This document shows, piece by piece, positions 1 to 8,040 of a stretch of DNA of 64,000 bases (its first letter is position 1; each line of letters begins with the position of its first letter). Origin of the DNA: Trueperaceae bacterium (GTDB taxonomy: Bacteria; Deinococcota; Deinococci; Deinococcales; Trueperaceae); contig JAMLIB010000003.1 of assembly GCA_023954415.1 (NCBI GenBank), forward strand, positions 186,001 through 250,000, given 5' to 3'. The notes below the pieces were generated by a model, which was not told where the DNA came from, did not search any database, and saw nothing but the letters and a program-made list of their open reading frames with translations. The position numbers and the translations under genes are program-made.

Positions 1-860
1 GCGCGCTCATGTGGGAGCCGCGTGGGCACGCCGACATGTACGGCTGCTACGTCACCGAGCCGGTGACCCCCGGCGCGGACCTCGGCGTGATCTTCATGCA
101 TAACGAGGGCTACTCGGACATGTGCGGCCACGGCATCATCGCCCTGGCCACCGTGGTCGTGGCGCAGGGGCTCGTCCCGCGCACGCCTGGCGAGACGCGC
201 GTCGGCATCGACAGCCCCGCCGGTTTCATCGAGGCGTTCGTCGCGTGGGACGGGCGGCGGGTCGGACGCGTGCGGTTCCTCAACGTGCCGTCGTTCCTCT
301 ACCTGCGGGACGCCGTAGTGAGCACGCCCGGTTTCGGGGAGGTGAGCGTCGACATCGCGTTCGGAGGCGCGTTCTACGCGTACCTGGACGGCGCCGCCGT
401 CGGCCTGGCGGTCGTGCCGGAGAACGTGCGCGAGCTCGTGGAGCTCGGCGACCAGGTGAAGCGCGCCGTCATGGCCGCCGTGCCCATCCAGCACCCCGAG
501 GTGCCGGAGCTGAACAGGCTGTACGGCACCATCATCGCCGGGCCGCCGCGCGACGCGGCCAACCACCAGGCGAACGTGTGCGTGTTCGCCGAGCGGGAGG
601 TCGACCGCTCGCCAACGGGCACGGGCACGTCCGGCCGCGTGGCGCAGCTCGTCGCCCGGGGTCTACTCGGCATGGGCGAGGAGTTGCGCAACGAGAGCAT
701 CATCGGTTCGGTCTTCGCGGGGAAGGCGGTCTCGCGCAGACGGGTCGGCGGCTTCGACGCCGTCGTGCCGGAGGTGAGCGGCACCGCCGCCATACTCGGC
801 TTCAACCAGTGGGTGGTCGAGCCGGGCGACGCGCTCGGCGAGGGCTTCCTTGTGCGCTGA
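1..860 (+). CDS. trans-3-hydroxy-L-proline dehydratase-like protein (proline racemase family), 5' end outside window
   Basis: This proline racemase superfamily enzyme probably dehydrates trans-3-hydroxy-L-proline to delta-1-pyrroline-2-carboxylate. The frame is open to the window edge. Only 283 residues follow the first visible Met, against about 340 in the family, so the true start lies upstream. The first catalytic cysteine is in MCGHG (Cys codon 123-125). The second site reads DRSPTGTGTS, with Thr (codon 615-617) where racemases and epimerases carry Cys. Cys/Thr is the known pattern of the dehydratase branch, and the paralogue at 2229 is Cys/Cys. It converges on the prolyl aminopeptidase gene, whose stop is 4 bp away. 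The specificity is inferred from the two active-site positions. Confidence 0.85.
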   Translation, partial: ALMWEPRGHADMYGCYVTEPVTPGADLGVIFMHNEGYSDMCGHGIIALATVVVAQGLVPRTPGETRVGIDSPAGFIEAFVAWDGRRVGRVRFLNVPSFLYLRDAVVSTPGFGEVSVDIAFGGAFYAYLDGAAVGLAVVPENVRELVELGDQVKRAVMAAVPIQHPEVPELNRLYGTIIAGPPRDAANHQANVCVFAEREVDRSPTGTGTSGRVAQLVARGLLGMGEELRNESIIGSVFAGKAVSRRRVGGFDAVVPEVSGTAAILGFNQWVVEPGDALGEGFLVR

Positions 861-864
861 GGCG

Positions 865-2181
865 CTAACCCCGCTCCACGTGCGGCAGCATGGCGAAGAG
901 CTTGTCGAGGATGCGCTTGCCGTCCGTGCGCAGGCCGTTGTGCTCGTACTCGCTCGTTACCCACGTCTCGACGTTGGGCACGCGCGCGACCGTCTCCATG
1001 GCGAGGCCGAGGTCGACGTACATGTCGTGGTAGTAGAGCGCCGCGGCCACGGGCACGCGGTTCTCGGCGAGGACGTCCAGGTCGTAGAGCGCGGGCCAGT
1101 CCGACTTGGCGGCGAGGAGCTCGGCCGCGCCCTTCAGGGGCCGCAGGGTCTCGAACTCGTCGCACATCCAGGGGTAGACCATCTCGCCGGTGAAGAGGAA
1201 CTCCTTGCCCGGCGCGTAGTCGAACTGCGGGAAGTCCGCCTGCACGCGCTCGGCCGCCCAGTTCGAGGCGGTGCCCTGGCAGTAGATCGCCTCGTGCAGC
1301 ACGGTGAAGATGGGGTTCGTGTGGAAGCTCGTAGCGCCGAAGACGCCGTGCAGGAAGGGGTAGGAGAGCTCGTCGCGCCCGTCGACGGTCACGAAGGCGC
1401 GCTCGAGGAGGTCCATCACGGCCTCGGAGCCGCCGGCACCGCCGAAGGCGAGGCCGAGCTGCTGGAACTGCCGCGCCGTGAGCCGTTGACCGTTCGGCAG
1501 GCTCACGTCGTTCTTCAGGAGGTGGTCGGCGATGCGCCGGCACGTGAGCTGCGCGTGCGGGTAGCGGGCGAAGAACGCGCGGTTCTTGGCCTCGACGCGC
1601 GGGAAGGTGGCGCGGTAGACGTCCTCCGCGGGGCGCGTGAGGGACGGGATACCGCCCGTGATGAGCGCGGCGCGCAGGCCGCCTGGCGCCGCGGAGAGGT
1701 AGCGCAGCGCGCAGAAGCCGCCGAAGCTCTGCCCGAGGACCGTCCACGGCTCGTCGCCGATCAGCTCGCGGCGGATGAGCTCGGCGTCCGCCACGATGGC
1801 GTCGGCGCGGAAGTGGGCGAGGTAGGCGGCCTGCTCCTCGGCCGTGCCGCGCTCCGCGACCGTCTGGTAGCTCACGGGCGAGGAGATGCCCGTGCCACGC
1901 TGGTCGAGGAGGAGCACCCGGTGGTCCTGCAACGCCCTGTCGAGCCAGCCGCTGCGCGACTCGGGCCGCGGCGACGCGGAGCCGGGCCCGCCCTGGAGGA
2001 AGACGAGGTAGGGGAGCTCGGCGCCGGCGCGCTCGCTGGGCGCCAGCTCGCGCGCGAACACGCTCAGGCGCTCCCCATCGGGGTCGGCGTGGTCGAGCGG
2101 CACGGTGAAGCGGCGGTTCGTGACGAGCATGCCTGGGAGGGTGTAAGACTCGCGGGCGGAAGAGGAGCTGGTCGTCGGCAT
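865..2181 (-). CDS. prolyl aminopeptidase (proline iminopeptidase), alpha/beta hydrolase family S33
   Basis: This 438-residue alpha/beta hydrolase is expected to release N-terminal proline from peptides in the cytoplasm, and no signal peptide is visible. The oxyanion-hole GGPG is at residues 64-67, DQRGTG at 93-98, and the nucleophile elbow GQSFGG places the serine at residue 152. The length fits the long S33 prolyl aminopeptidase subgroup. The ATG at 2181 is used here; Met18 is a possible later start. The gene lies between two proline-racemase-family genes and is divergent from the one at 2229 (47 bp apart). This supports a role in feeding free proline or hydroxyproline into that pathway. 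Confidence 0.85.
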   Translation of the reverse strand: MPTTSSSSARESYTLPGMLVTNRRFTVPLDHADPDGERLSVFARELAPSERAGAELPYLVFLQGGPGSASPRPESRSGWLDRALQDHRVLLLDQRGTGISSPVSYQTVAERGTAEEQAAYLAHFRADAIVADAELIRRELIGDEPWTVLGQSFGGFCALRYLSAAPGGLRAALITGGIPSLTRPAEDVYRATFPRVEAKNRAFFARYPHAQLTCRRIADHLLKNDVSLPNGQRLTARQFQQLGLAFGGAGGSEAVMDLLERAFVTVDGRDELSYPFLHGVFGATSFHTNPIFTVLHEAIYCQGTASNWAAERVQADFPQFDYAPGKEFLFTGEMVYPWMCDEFETLRPLKGAAELLAAKSDWPALYDLDVLAENRVPVAAALYYHDMYVDLGLAMETVARVPNVETWVTSEYEHNGLRTDGKRILDKLFAMLPHVERG

Positions 2182-2228
2182 TATGAGGGAATGGTAACTG
2201 GCCGTATGCGGCTGCTGGAGGTAGCGGC

Positions 2229-3257
2229 GTGAGGGAAGCGCGAACGGATGAAGGCACGCGGCGGCTGCGGTTCGTCGACTCGCACACGGGCGGCGAACCC
2301 ACGCGGCTCGTGGTCGAGGGCGGTCCCGAGCTCGGCACCGGGCCGCTGGCGGAGCGCCTGCGGCTGTTCCGCACGGAGCACGACCGGTTCCGCTCGGCCG
2401 TGGTCAACGAGCCGCGCGGCTCGGATGTGCTCGTCGGCGCCCTCCTGTGCCGGCCGCACGACCCGGCGGCGGCGGCCGGGGTGATCTTCTTCAACAACGT
2501 CGGCTACCTCGGCATGTGTGGCCACGGCACCATCGGGCTCGTCGCCACCCTCGCGTACCTGGGGCGGCTGGGGACCGGCAGGCACCTCATCGAGACCCCC
2601 GTCGGGAACGTGACCGCCGAGCTGCACGCCGACGGCCGCGTGAGCGTGCACAACGTGCCCGCCTACCGGCGCCTGGCGGGCGCGCGGGTGAGCGTCGAGT
2701 GGCGCGGCGCGCGCGTGAGCGTGACGGGCGACGTGGCCTGGGGCGGCAACTGGTTCTTCCTCGTGACCGACCCCGTCGAGCGCTTCGGCGTCTCCGTCGC
2801 CACCTCGGACCTCGAGGCGCTGACCGAGCTGGCCTGGCGCGTCAAGCAGGCGCTCGCCGTGGCGGGCATCACGGGCGACGGCGGCGCGGAGGTCGACCAC
2901 GTCGAGCTGTTCGTGCCGGGCGAGGCCGGGGCCGACTCGCGCTCGTTCGTGCTCTGCCCGGGCAAGGCCTACGACCGCTCGCCGTGCGGCACCGGCACGA
3001 GCGCCAAGCTCGCGTGTCTCGCGGCCGATGGGGTCCTGGCTCCGGGGGAGACGTGGGTGCAGGAGAGCGTCATCGGAAGCCGGTTCGAGGGGCGGTACGC
3101 GGTACGGGAAGACGGGGCTTTCGCGGGCGCTGGTCGGCAGGACGGGGCGCCAGCCGGCACGAGCGTCCTCCCCGTGATCACTGGCCGCGCGCACGTCATG
3201 GCCGAGGGGACGCTGATCGTCGACCCGGCCGACGAGTTCGCTTGGGGGATCTCGTGA
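2229..3257 (+). CDS. 4-hydroxyproline 2-epimerase / proline racemase
   Basis: This 342-residue proline racemase family enzyme is probably cofactor-independent and epimerises trans-4-hydroxy-L-proline to cis-4-hydroxy-D-proline, or racemises proline. Both catalytic cysteines are present: Cys97 in MCGHGT and Cys253 in [10 protein letters not shown]. The start is a GTG at 2229. The stop overlaps the GTG start of the next gene by 4 bp (GTGA), so translation is coupled to a D-amino-acid dehydrogenase. That pairing is typical of hydroxyproline catabolism, where the D-isomer made here is oxidised next. Proline racemase and hydroxyproline epimerase cannot be separated from these motifs alone. Confidence 0.85.
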   Translation: MREARTDEGTRRLRFVDSHTGGEPTRLVVEGGPELGTGPLAERLRLFRTEHDRFRSAVVNEPRGSDVLVGALLCRPHDPAAAAGVIFFNNVGYLGMCGHGTIGLVATLAYLGRLGTGRHLIETPVGNVTAELHADGRVSVHNVPAYRRLAGARVSVEWRGARVSVTGDVAWGGNWFFLVTDPVERFGVSVATSDLEALTELAWRVKQALAVAGITGDGGAEVDHVELFVPGEAGADSRSFVLCPGKAYDRSPCGTGTSAKLACLAADGVLAPGETWVQESVIGSRFEGRYAVREDGAFAGAGRQDGAPAGTSVLPVITGRAHVMAEGTLIVDPADEFAWGIS

Positions 3258-4534
3258 GCCGCCACGTCCTCGTCATCGGCGCGGGCGTCATCGGCCTGAT
3301 GAGCGCCTACCACCTGCGCCGGCGCGGCTTCGCCGTCACCGTCCTCGAGCGCGAGGGCGCGGACCGCGGGTCCGGCGAGCACGCGCCCGCGTCGTACGGC
3401 AACGCCGGCATGATCGTGCCAAGCCACTTCGTGCCGCTGGCCGCCCCCGGCGTCGTGGCGCAGGGACTGCGCTGGATGGCCGACCCCAAGAGCCCGTTCT
3501 ACGTGCGCCCACGCCTGTCGTCGGACCTGCTCACGTGGGGTTGGCGCTTCTGGCGCGCAGGCACGGCCGCGCACGTCAGGGCGAGCGCGCCTCTGCTCCT
3601 CACGCTCAACCTCGCGAGCCGCGACGAGTACGTCGCGCTCGACGACGAGTTGGGCGGCGGCATCGGCTTCGAGCGGCTGGGCCTCACCATGCTGTGCGCC
3701 ACGCAGCACGCTTTGGAGGAAGAGGCGAAGGTGGCCGAGATGGCGCGCGCGCTCGGTGGCGGGGCCGAGGTGCTCGACGCCGCCGCGGTGAGGGCGCTCG
3801 AGCCCGGCATCGAGCTGAACGTGGTGGGCGGCGTGCACTTCCCGGACGACGCACACCTCAACCCCGGTGCGCTCATGCGGGCTCTGCAGGCGCGCCTGCA
3901 GGCCGACGGGGTGGAGTTCCGCTTCGGCGCACGGGTCGTGGGGTTCGAGCTCGGCGATCGCGGCGTGCGCGGCGTGACGGTGCGGCCGTCCGGCGGGGTC
4001 GACGAGACGGTGACCGGCGACGAGGTCGTCCTGGCCGCCGGCGCCTGGACGGGGCGCATCGCGCGCCTCGCCGGCCTGAGCCTGCCGATGCAGCCCGGCA
4101 AGGGCTACACCATGACGTTGGAGAGCCCGTCGCAGCGCCTGAGCGTGCCGTCCATCCTGACGGAGGCGCGCGTGGCCGTGACGCGCATGGGGGAGAGGCT
4201 GCGCATCGGCGGCACCATGGAGCTGGGCGGCTTCGACGAGGGCGCCAACGACCTGCGCGTGCGGGGGATCGTCGAGGCGGCGCGGAGGTACTTCCCGCGC
4301 CTGACGGAGGTCGAGCTGGCCGAGCCGCCGCGCTGGCACGGCTTCAGGCCCCTGTCGCCCGACGGGCTGCCGTACCTGGGCCGGTCGCGGCGCGTTCCCA
4401 ACCTCACCGTGGCGTCCGGCCACGGGATGATGGGGCTGAGCCTCGCGCCCATCACGGGGAAGCTGGTCGGGGAGGTCGTGGCGGGGGAGGAGCCCTCTTT
4501 GCCTATCGGGGCCATGAGCGTGGAGAGGTTCTAG
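3254..4534 (+). CDS. FAD-dependent D-amino acid dehydrogenase (probable D-hydroxyproline/D-proline dehydrogenase)
   Basis: This 426-residue DAO-family flavoprotein has an N-terminal dinucleotide-binding motif, [15 protein letters not shown], directly after the GTG start, followed by [13 protein letters not shown]. The C-terminal [15 protein letters not shown] is typical of DadA-like dehydrogenases. A longer open frame exists upstream, but the GTG at 3254 overlaps the epimerase stop and places the Rossmann motif at the N-terminus. Because the gene is translationally coupled to the hydroxyproline epimerase, the likely substrate is cis-4-hydroxy-D-proline or D-proline, oxidised to the corresponding pyrroline carboxylate with electrons passed to the respiratory chain. 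The substrate is inferred from context. Confidence 0.87.
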   Translation: MSRHVLVIGAGVIGLMSAYHLRRRGFAVTVLEREGADRGSGEHAPASYGNAGMIVPSHFVPLAAPGVVAQGLRWMADPKSPFYVRPRLSSDLLTWGWRFWRAGTAAHVRASAPLLLTLNLASRDEYVALDDELGGGIGFERLGLTMLCATQHALEEEAKVAEMARALGGGAEVLDAAAVRALEPGIELNVVGGVHFPDDAHLNPGALMRALQARLQADGVEFRFGARVVGFELGDRGVRGVTVRPSGGVDETVTGDEVVLAAGAWTGRIARLAGLSLPMQPGKGYTMTLESPSQRLSVPSILTEARVAVTRMGERLRIGGTMELGGFDEGANDLRVRGIVEAARRYFPRLTEVELAEPPRWHGFRPLSPDGLPYLGRSRRVPNLTVASGHGMMGLSLAPITGKLVGEVVAGEEPSLPIGAMSVERF

Positions 4535-4657
4535 GGCAGGTCAGATACCAGGCGCGGCCCCGGGCCTCGAGCTCGTGCGGCTGCTGGGGTGCCTCTTACG
4601 TGCGTCGAGTGCCTCAACGAGACCTCGACGTCACCGTCGCCTAACTTAAGTTGTCTG

Positions 4658-5251
4658 CTAAGCCACCGGCCGAAGACAACGGGCAAGGACGGATTCCAGG
4701 AGACCGGAGTCGGCGGTCACTCCATGGACCATGGCCTCGATCACTTCGTCGGGTCCGACGTTGTCCCAGGCGACGCTCTGCCCAACCGTGTTCGCCCAAA
4801 GCTCGACGAAGAGTCGCATGGTCCTGCCGTTACCTTCCCGGAACGGATGGATGACGTTCAGTTCGATCAGGAACGGTGCCGCAGCCTGAACGAACCAGCG
4901 ACCGAGGTCGGCCTCGTCCGCGTCCGGCCCCTTGGCGGTACGTTCGAAGAGCCGCTGCGCCTCGCTCTCGATCTGTCCCCAGACAGCGAACCGGGTGTCG
5001 CCCTTGGATATGTCCACCTGCCTGGTCTTCCCGGCCCACTCGTAGACATCCCTGAACAACGACCGATGCAGTTGGCAAACGAACTCGAAGGTGAAGTCGA
5101 AGGGATGCTGCTGCCTTACTACCTCAGCTGATCTGATGGCGACGACATGCGCATCCCACTCGGCCAGTTCACGGGCGTCCCGGTACCCTCCCAGGTTCTT
5201 CAGGGTGGCGCTGTTCGGATAGCAGTAGCGACTATCTTGACTTGTGTACAC
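4658..5251 (-). CDS. Fic-domain toxin (putative AMP-transferase)
   Basis: This 197-residue Fic protein would transfer AMP from ATP to a target hydroxyl. The active-site loop HPFREGNGRT is intact, with His at residue 135 and the Asn and both Arg positions present. The upstream helix has RDVYEWAGKTR and the flap region contains DTRFAVWG, as in VbhT/Fic class I toxins. A longer frame begins at 5308, but that would overlap most of the antitoxin gene. The GTG at 5251 overlaps it by 20 bp and gives the usual N-terminus leading into RYCYPNS. There is no mobile element beside it. The start choice is moderately certain and the family very certain. Confidence 0.88.
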   Translation of the reverse strand: MYTSQDSRYCYPNSATLKNLGGYRDARELAEWDAHVVAIRSAEVVRQQHPFDFTFEFVCQLHRSLFRDVYEWAGKTRQVDISKGDTRFAVWGQIESEAQRLFERTAKGPDADEADLGRWFVQAAAPFLIELNVIHPFREGNGRTMRLFVELWANTVGQSVAWDNVGPDEVIEAMVHGVTADSGLLESVLARCLRPVA

Positions 5252-5429
5252 GCCTCGCCGAGCTGGGTCGGAACTCACGGATCGCTGTCTCGGCGTCGAT
5301 CTGACCATCGATCACGGCGGCGACAAGATACGTCTGCTGGGCCGAGAGGCTCTGCCCCTCGATCTTGGCGCTCGCGACTATCGAGCGAGCTAGGGTCTGC
5401 GCCCGCATCGTAGGTTCCTTTGGCTTCAC
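5232..5429 (-). CDS. VbhA-like antitoxin of the Fic toxin
   Basis: This 65-residue protein precedes and overlaps the Fic gene. It carries the inhibitory motif (S/T)xxxE(G/N) as SAKIEG near residues 20-25, which in class I Fic antitoxins inserts a Glu finger into the ATP site. A conserved C-terminal pattern VDG-type helix (VIDGQIDAETAI) follows. Translation starts at GTG 5429, six bases after a TAGAAT box, so the message is probably leaderless. The order antitoxin then toxin, with a short overlap, is the standard layout for such pairs. Identification rests on the motif and neighbour. Confidence 0.8.
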   Translation of the reverse strand: MKPKEPTMRAQTLARSIVASAKIEGQSLSAQQTYLVAAVIDGQIDAETAIREFRPSSARRVHKSR

Positions 5430-5435
5430 TTCTCC

Positions 5436-5441
5436 ATTCTA
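5436..5441 (-). promoter_or_regulatory. -10 box of a leaderless promoter for the Fic antitoxin
   Basis: TAGAAT on the minus strand is separated by exactly 6 nt (ggagaa) from the GTG start at 5429. The same geometry recurs at about ten other genes in this window. Confidence 0.55.
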
Positions 5442-5606
5442 TCTCGTCGACCAAGCACGAATCGTCCGCCTGGTCGTGTTGAGGCCCCTCGTCTCTTCAC
5501 CTCGTGCTGCCTGACCCGGCTCCTTCTCTCGTGCGGTGGGTTCATGCCGACTCATCATCAACGCTGCGCCTCCCGGTGCTACCCTCGCCTAGTGGAGGTC
5601 CGTGCG

Positions 5607-6068
5607 ATGCGACGACCAGTCACCAGAAGCCATTTGAAGAGGGCCGCAGCCCTGTTGGCGGTCCTGCTGCTCCTGACGAGCTGCGGCCTCGGGAAGAAGT
5701 CCACCGCCGGCTCGTTCGACTACACGGGCACCTGGCGCGGCAGCCTCACAGACGAGACGAGCGGTGCCGGCACCTTCATGACCACGCTGCAGCAGGTCGA
5801 CTTCGCCGTCACGGGCACGTGGCATAGCGTCATGGGGAGCGACGCCACGCGGCAGGACGGCGGCGCCCTCAGTGGCCAGCTCTTCGTGGGCAAGGACAGC
5901 GACCTGCTCGAGGTGACGCTCAGCCCGGCCGTGGCCGGCCGGTGCTCGTACAAGCTGACGCTGTCGCGCACGCAGGAGACGATCAGCGGCAGCTACGTGC
6001 CCGTCGGCACCGGCGCGGAGTGCGGCGACCTGACGCGCGGGACGGTTCAGGTCGGCAAGCAGCAGTAG
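5607..6068 (+). CDS. small lipoprotein of unknown function
   Basis: This 153-residue protein has a charged N-terminus, a Leu/Ala-rich hydrophobic stretch and the lipobox LLTSC at residues 22-26, so it is probably a lipid-anchored cell-envelope protein. The frame extends upstream to 5544, but the ATG at 5607 follows an AGTGGAGG ribosome-binding site and gives a normal signal peptide. The mature part (FDYTGTWRGSLTDETSG) is beta-rich and resembles small lipocalin-like or calycin folds, with paired cysteines near the end (GRCSYKLTL and AECGDL). That fold suggestion is weak. The stop codon lies within a palindrome shared with the convergent peptidase gene. Confidence 0.7.
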   Translation: MRRPVTRSHLKRAAALLAVLLLLTSCGLGKKSTAGSFDYTGTWRGSLTDETSGAGTFMTTLQQVDFAVTGTWHSVMGSDATRQDGGALSGQLFVGKDSDLLEVTLSPAVAGRCSYKLTLSRTQETISGSYVPVGTGAECGDLTRGTVQVGKQQ

Positions 6069-6072
6069 GCGC

Positions 6073-7845
6073 CTAACGCACCGCCGCCGTCCGCTCCGCC
6101 AACCAGGCCCGAACGTCCTCGGGCAGGTGCGGGCTGAGCGTCTCGCGGACCCTGCGGTGGTACGCGTCGAGCCATTCGGCCTCCTGGTCGGTGAGCAGGT
6201 CCACGTCGACGAGGTCGCGGTCGAAGGGGCACAGCGTGAGCGTGTCGAACGTCAGGAACTCGCCGAAGACGCTCGTGCCCGCCGGCGCGACGGCGATAAC
6301 GTTCTCTAGGCGCACGCCGAACACGCCCTCGAAGTAGACCCCCGGCTCGTTGGAGTTGACGTGGCCGACCTCGAACACGACGTCGTTCGTCTTGTTGATC
6401 CGCTGCGGCCCCTCGTGCACATGGAGGTAGCTGCCCACGCCGTGGCCGATGCCGTGGCGGCACTCCCAGTCGTTCGCCCAGATGTGATAGCGGCCCAGCG
6501 CGTCCAGCTTCTGGCCCGTCGTGCCCTTGGGGAAGCGCGCGGAGCTGAGCATGATGAGGCTCTTGAGGACCGTGGTGTAGGTGCGCTTGTGCTCCGCGGT
6601 CGGCGCGCCGAGGGCGACGGTGCGCGTCGTGTCGGTCGTGCCGGTCAGGAACTGCGCGCCGCAATCGATCAGGAGGAGCGACTCGGGGGCCAGCGGCTGC
6701 GGGTTCTCGCGGTTCAGCTTGTAGTGGCCGACGGACGAGTTGGGCCCGAAGCCGACGATGGTGTCGAAGCTGGCCCCGCGGTAGTCCGGCAGGCCCTCGC
6801 GGAAGGACTGGAGCTTCTCGGAGACGGAGAGCTCGGTCTCGGCGTTCAGGTCGGTCGTGCTCAGCCAGTGCAGGAGCCGCGTGACCGCGGCGCCGTCGTA
6901 CATGTGGGCGAGGAGGGCGCAGCGCAGCTCGGTCTCGTTCTTCCTGGCCTTCATGGCGCCTAACGGGCTGGGGCCCTCGACGCGGCGCAGGTGGCGCGTC
7001 GCGTCGTACAGGAGCACGTTCGTCTTGGCCGGGTCGACGAGCAGCGGTGTGCCGTCGGCCAGTTCGCCGAGGCCGGCCGCGACCGCGGCGTACGGCCGGA
7101 TCTCGACCTCGCCGGGCAGCGCGGCGCGCAGGCCGGCGCTCACCCGGTCCTCGTGCGCGAAGAGTTGGACGCCGTCCGGGCCGACGATGCAGTAAGCCAG
7201 CGCCACGGGGTTCATGGGGATGTCGTTCCCGCGGAGGTTGAGGAGCCATGCGACCTCGTCGAGCGCGGTGACGAGCATGCCGGCGGCCCCGAGCTCGGCG
7301 AGCCGGGCCCGGAGCCGGCTCAGCTTGCTGGTGGCGGCCTCGCCGGCGAACTCGAGCGGGTGGTCGACCACGGGCATGGGCCGATCGGCCGGCCTGTCGG
7401 TCCACACCTCGTCGATCAGGCCCTGGCACGCCTTGGTCGTCAGCCCGGTCGGCGCCAGCCTCGCCTCGAGCTCGCGGAGGGCCTCCGCGCTGAGCGCCTC
7501 CGGGTCGAAGCCGACGACGCTGCCTGACGGGAGGGTCTCGCTGAGCCAGGCCGTGAGCTCTGGCGTGCCGGGCTTCCCTTCCTTGAAGACCGTGATGGCG
7601 GTGCCGGCGGTCTCGGTGTCGGCGCGCATGTGGTAGCGCGGGTCGACCCACAGCCCGGCCTGGTCCGCCGTGACGACGAAGCGCCCGGCCGAGCCGTTGA
7701 AGCCGCTGAGGTAAGCGCGCGTGCGCCAGCGTTCCGAGAGGTACTCGCTCAGGTGGGCGTCGCCGGTGGTAGCTAGCCAGGCGTCGACCCCGGCGGTGCG
7801 CATGCTCTTCCTCAAGCGGTCGATCCTCGCTGTCGCGTTCGGCAT
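6073..7845 (-). CDS. Xaa-Pro aminopeptidase, M24B family (copy 1)
   Basis: This 590-residue, three-domain aminopeptidase P of the long (XPNPEP1-like) type removes N-terminal residues preceding proline. It has two creatinase-like N-terminal domains and a C-terminal pita-bread metallopeptidase domain. The metal-binding motifs are visible: LLIDCG...TTDTTRTV (two Asp), RHGIGHGVGSYLHVHEGPQ (His), and NEPGVYFEGVFGVRLENV (two Glu). The frame opens at 7884, but the ATG at 7845 follows TTGGAG and gives the same length as copy 2 at 12822. There is no signal peptide. It is divergent from a peptide-binding protein, so it probably processes imported proline-containing peptides. Confidence 0.9.
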   Translation of the reverse strand: MPNATARIDRLRKSMRTAGVDAWLATTGDAHLSEYLSERWRTRAYLSGFNGSAGRFVVTADQAGLWVDPRYHMRADTETAGTAITVFKEGKPGTPELTAWLSETLPSGSVVGFDPEALSAEALRELEARLAPTGLTTKACQGLIDEVWTDRPADRPMPVVDHPLEFAGEAATSKLSRLRARLAELGAAGMLVTALDEVAWLLNLRGNDIPMNPVALAYCIVGPDGVQLFAHEDRVSAGLRAALPGEVEIRPYAAVAAGLGELADGTPLLVDPAKTNVLLYDATRHLRRVEGPSPLGAMKARKNETELRCALLAHMYDGAAVTRLLHWLSTTDLNAETELSVSEKLQSFREGLPDYRGASFDTIVGFGPNSSVGHYKLNRENPQPLAPESLLLIDCGAQFLTGTTDTTRTVALGAPTAEHKRTYTTVLKSLIMLSSARFPKGTTGQKLDALGRYHIWANDWECRHGIGHGVGSYLHVHEGPQRINKTNDVVFEVGHVNSNEPGVYFEGVFGVRLENVIAVAPAGTSVFGEFLTFDTLTLCPFDRDLVDVDLLTDQEAEWLDAYHRRVRETLSPHLPEDVRAWLAERTAAVR

Positions 7846-7903
7846 CCTGGCTCCAATCATCGCCGCGGAGGCGCCGGGTCGCATGCCCGGTACGCCTTCA
7901 GAG

Positions 7904-7932
7904 CTTTCTCATACTGTTGACAATCTAGCATG
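7904..7932. promoter_or_regulatory. conserved 29-bp bidirectional promoter/operator element, copy 1
   Basis: These 29 bp are identical to 14586-14614. Rightward they supply TTGACA (7917-7922), followed 18 bp later by TACGCT (7941-7946), for the binding-protein gene. Leftward they contain TAGATT, which is 9 nt before an ATG (7912). In this copy that ATG opens only a four-codon frame (MRKL) and is not the peptidase start. A partial dyad TGTTGACA overlaps the -35. Conservation beyond the promoter hexamers suggests a regulator site. Confidence 0.7.
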
Positions 7933-8040
7933 CCCGAGGCTACGCTTCGGCCATTCAGTTCTCGTGAGTGGGGTCCGGCCATGCCTGTGCAAGTTCGCTC
8001 AGCAGCCTCCACCGCAAGGTTCGAAGGGAGAAGCGCAACG

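Noticed and set aside
374-2497. Very long open frames opposite real genes (for example 707 codons antisense here, also 30670-32928 and 6047-7651)
   Set aside because: They are Arg/Ala/Pro-rich shadows caused by high GC and lack of stops in the alternative frames. The opposite strands encode recognisable enzymes or lipoproteins with motifs.
4643-4652. AACTTAAGTT 10-bp palindrome past the dehydrogenase gene
   Set aside because: Short and isolated, with no adjacent regulator or promoter. Its AT-rich content stands out, but I cannot assign a role.
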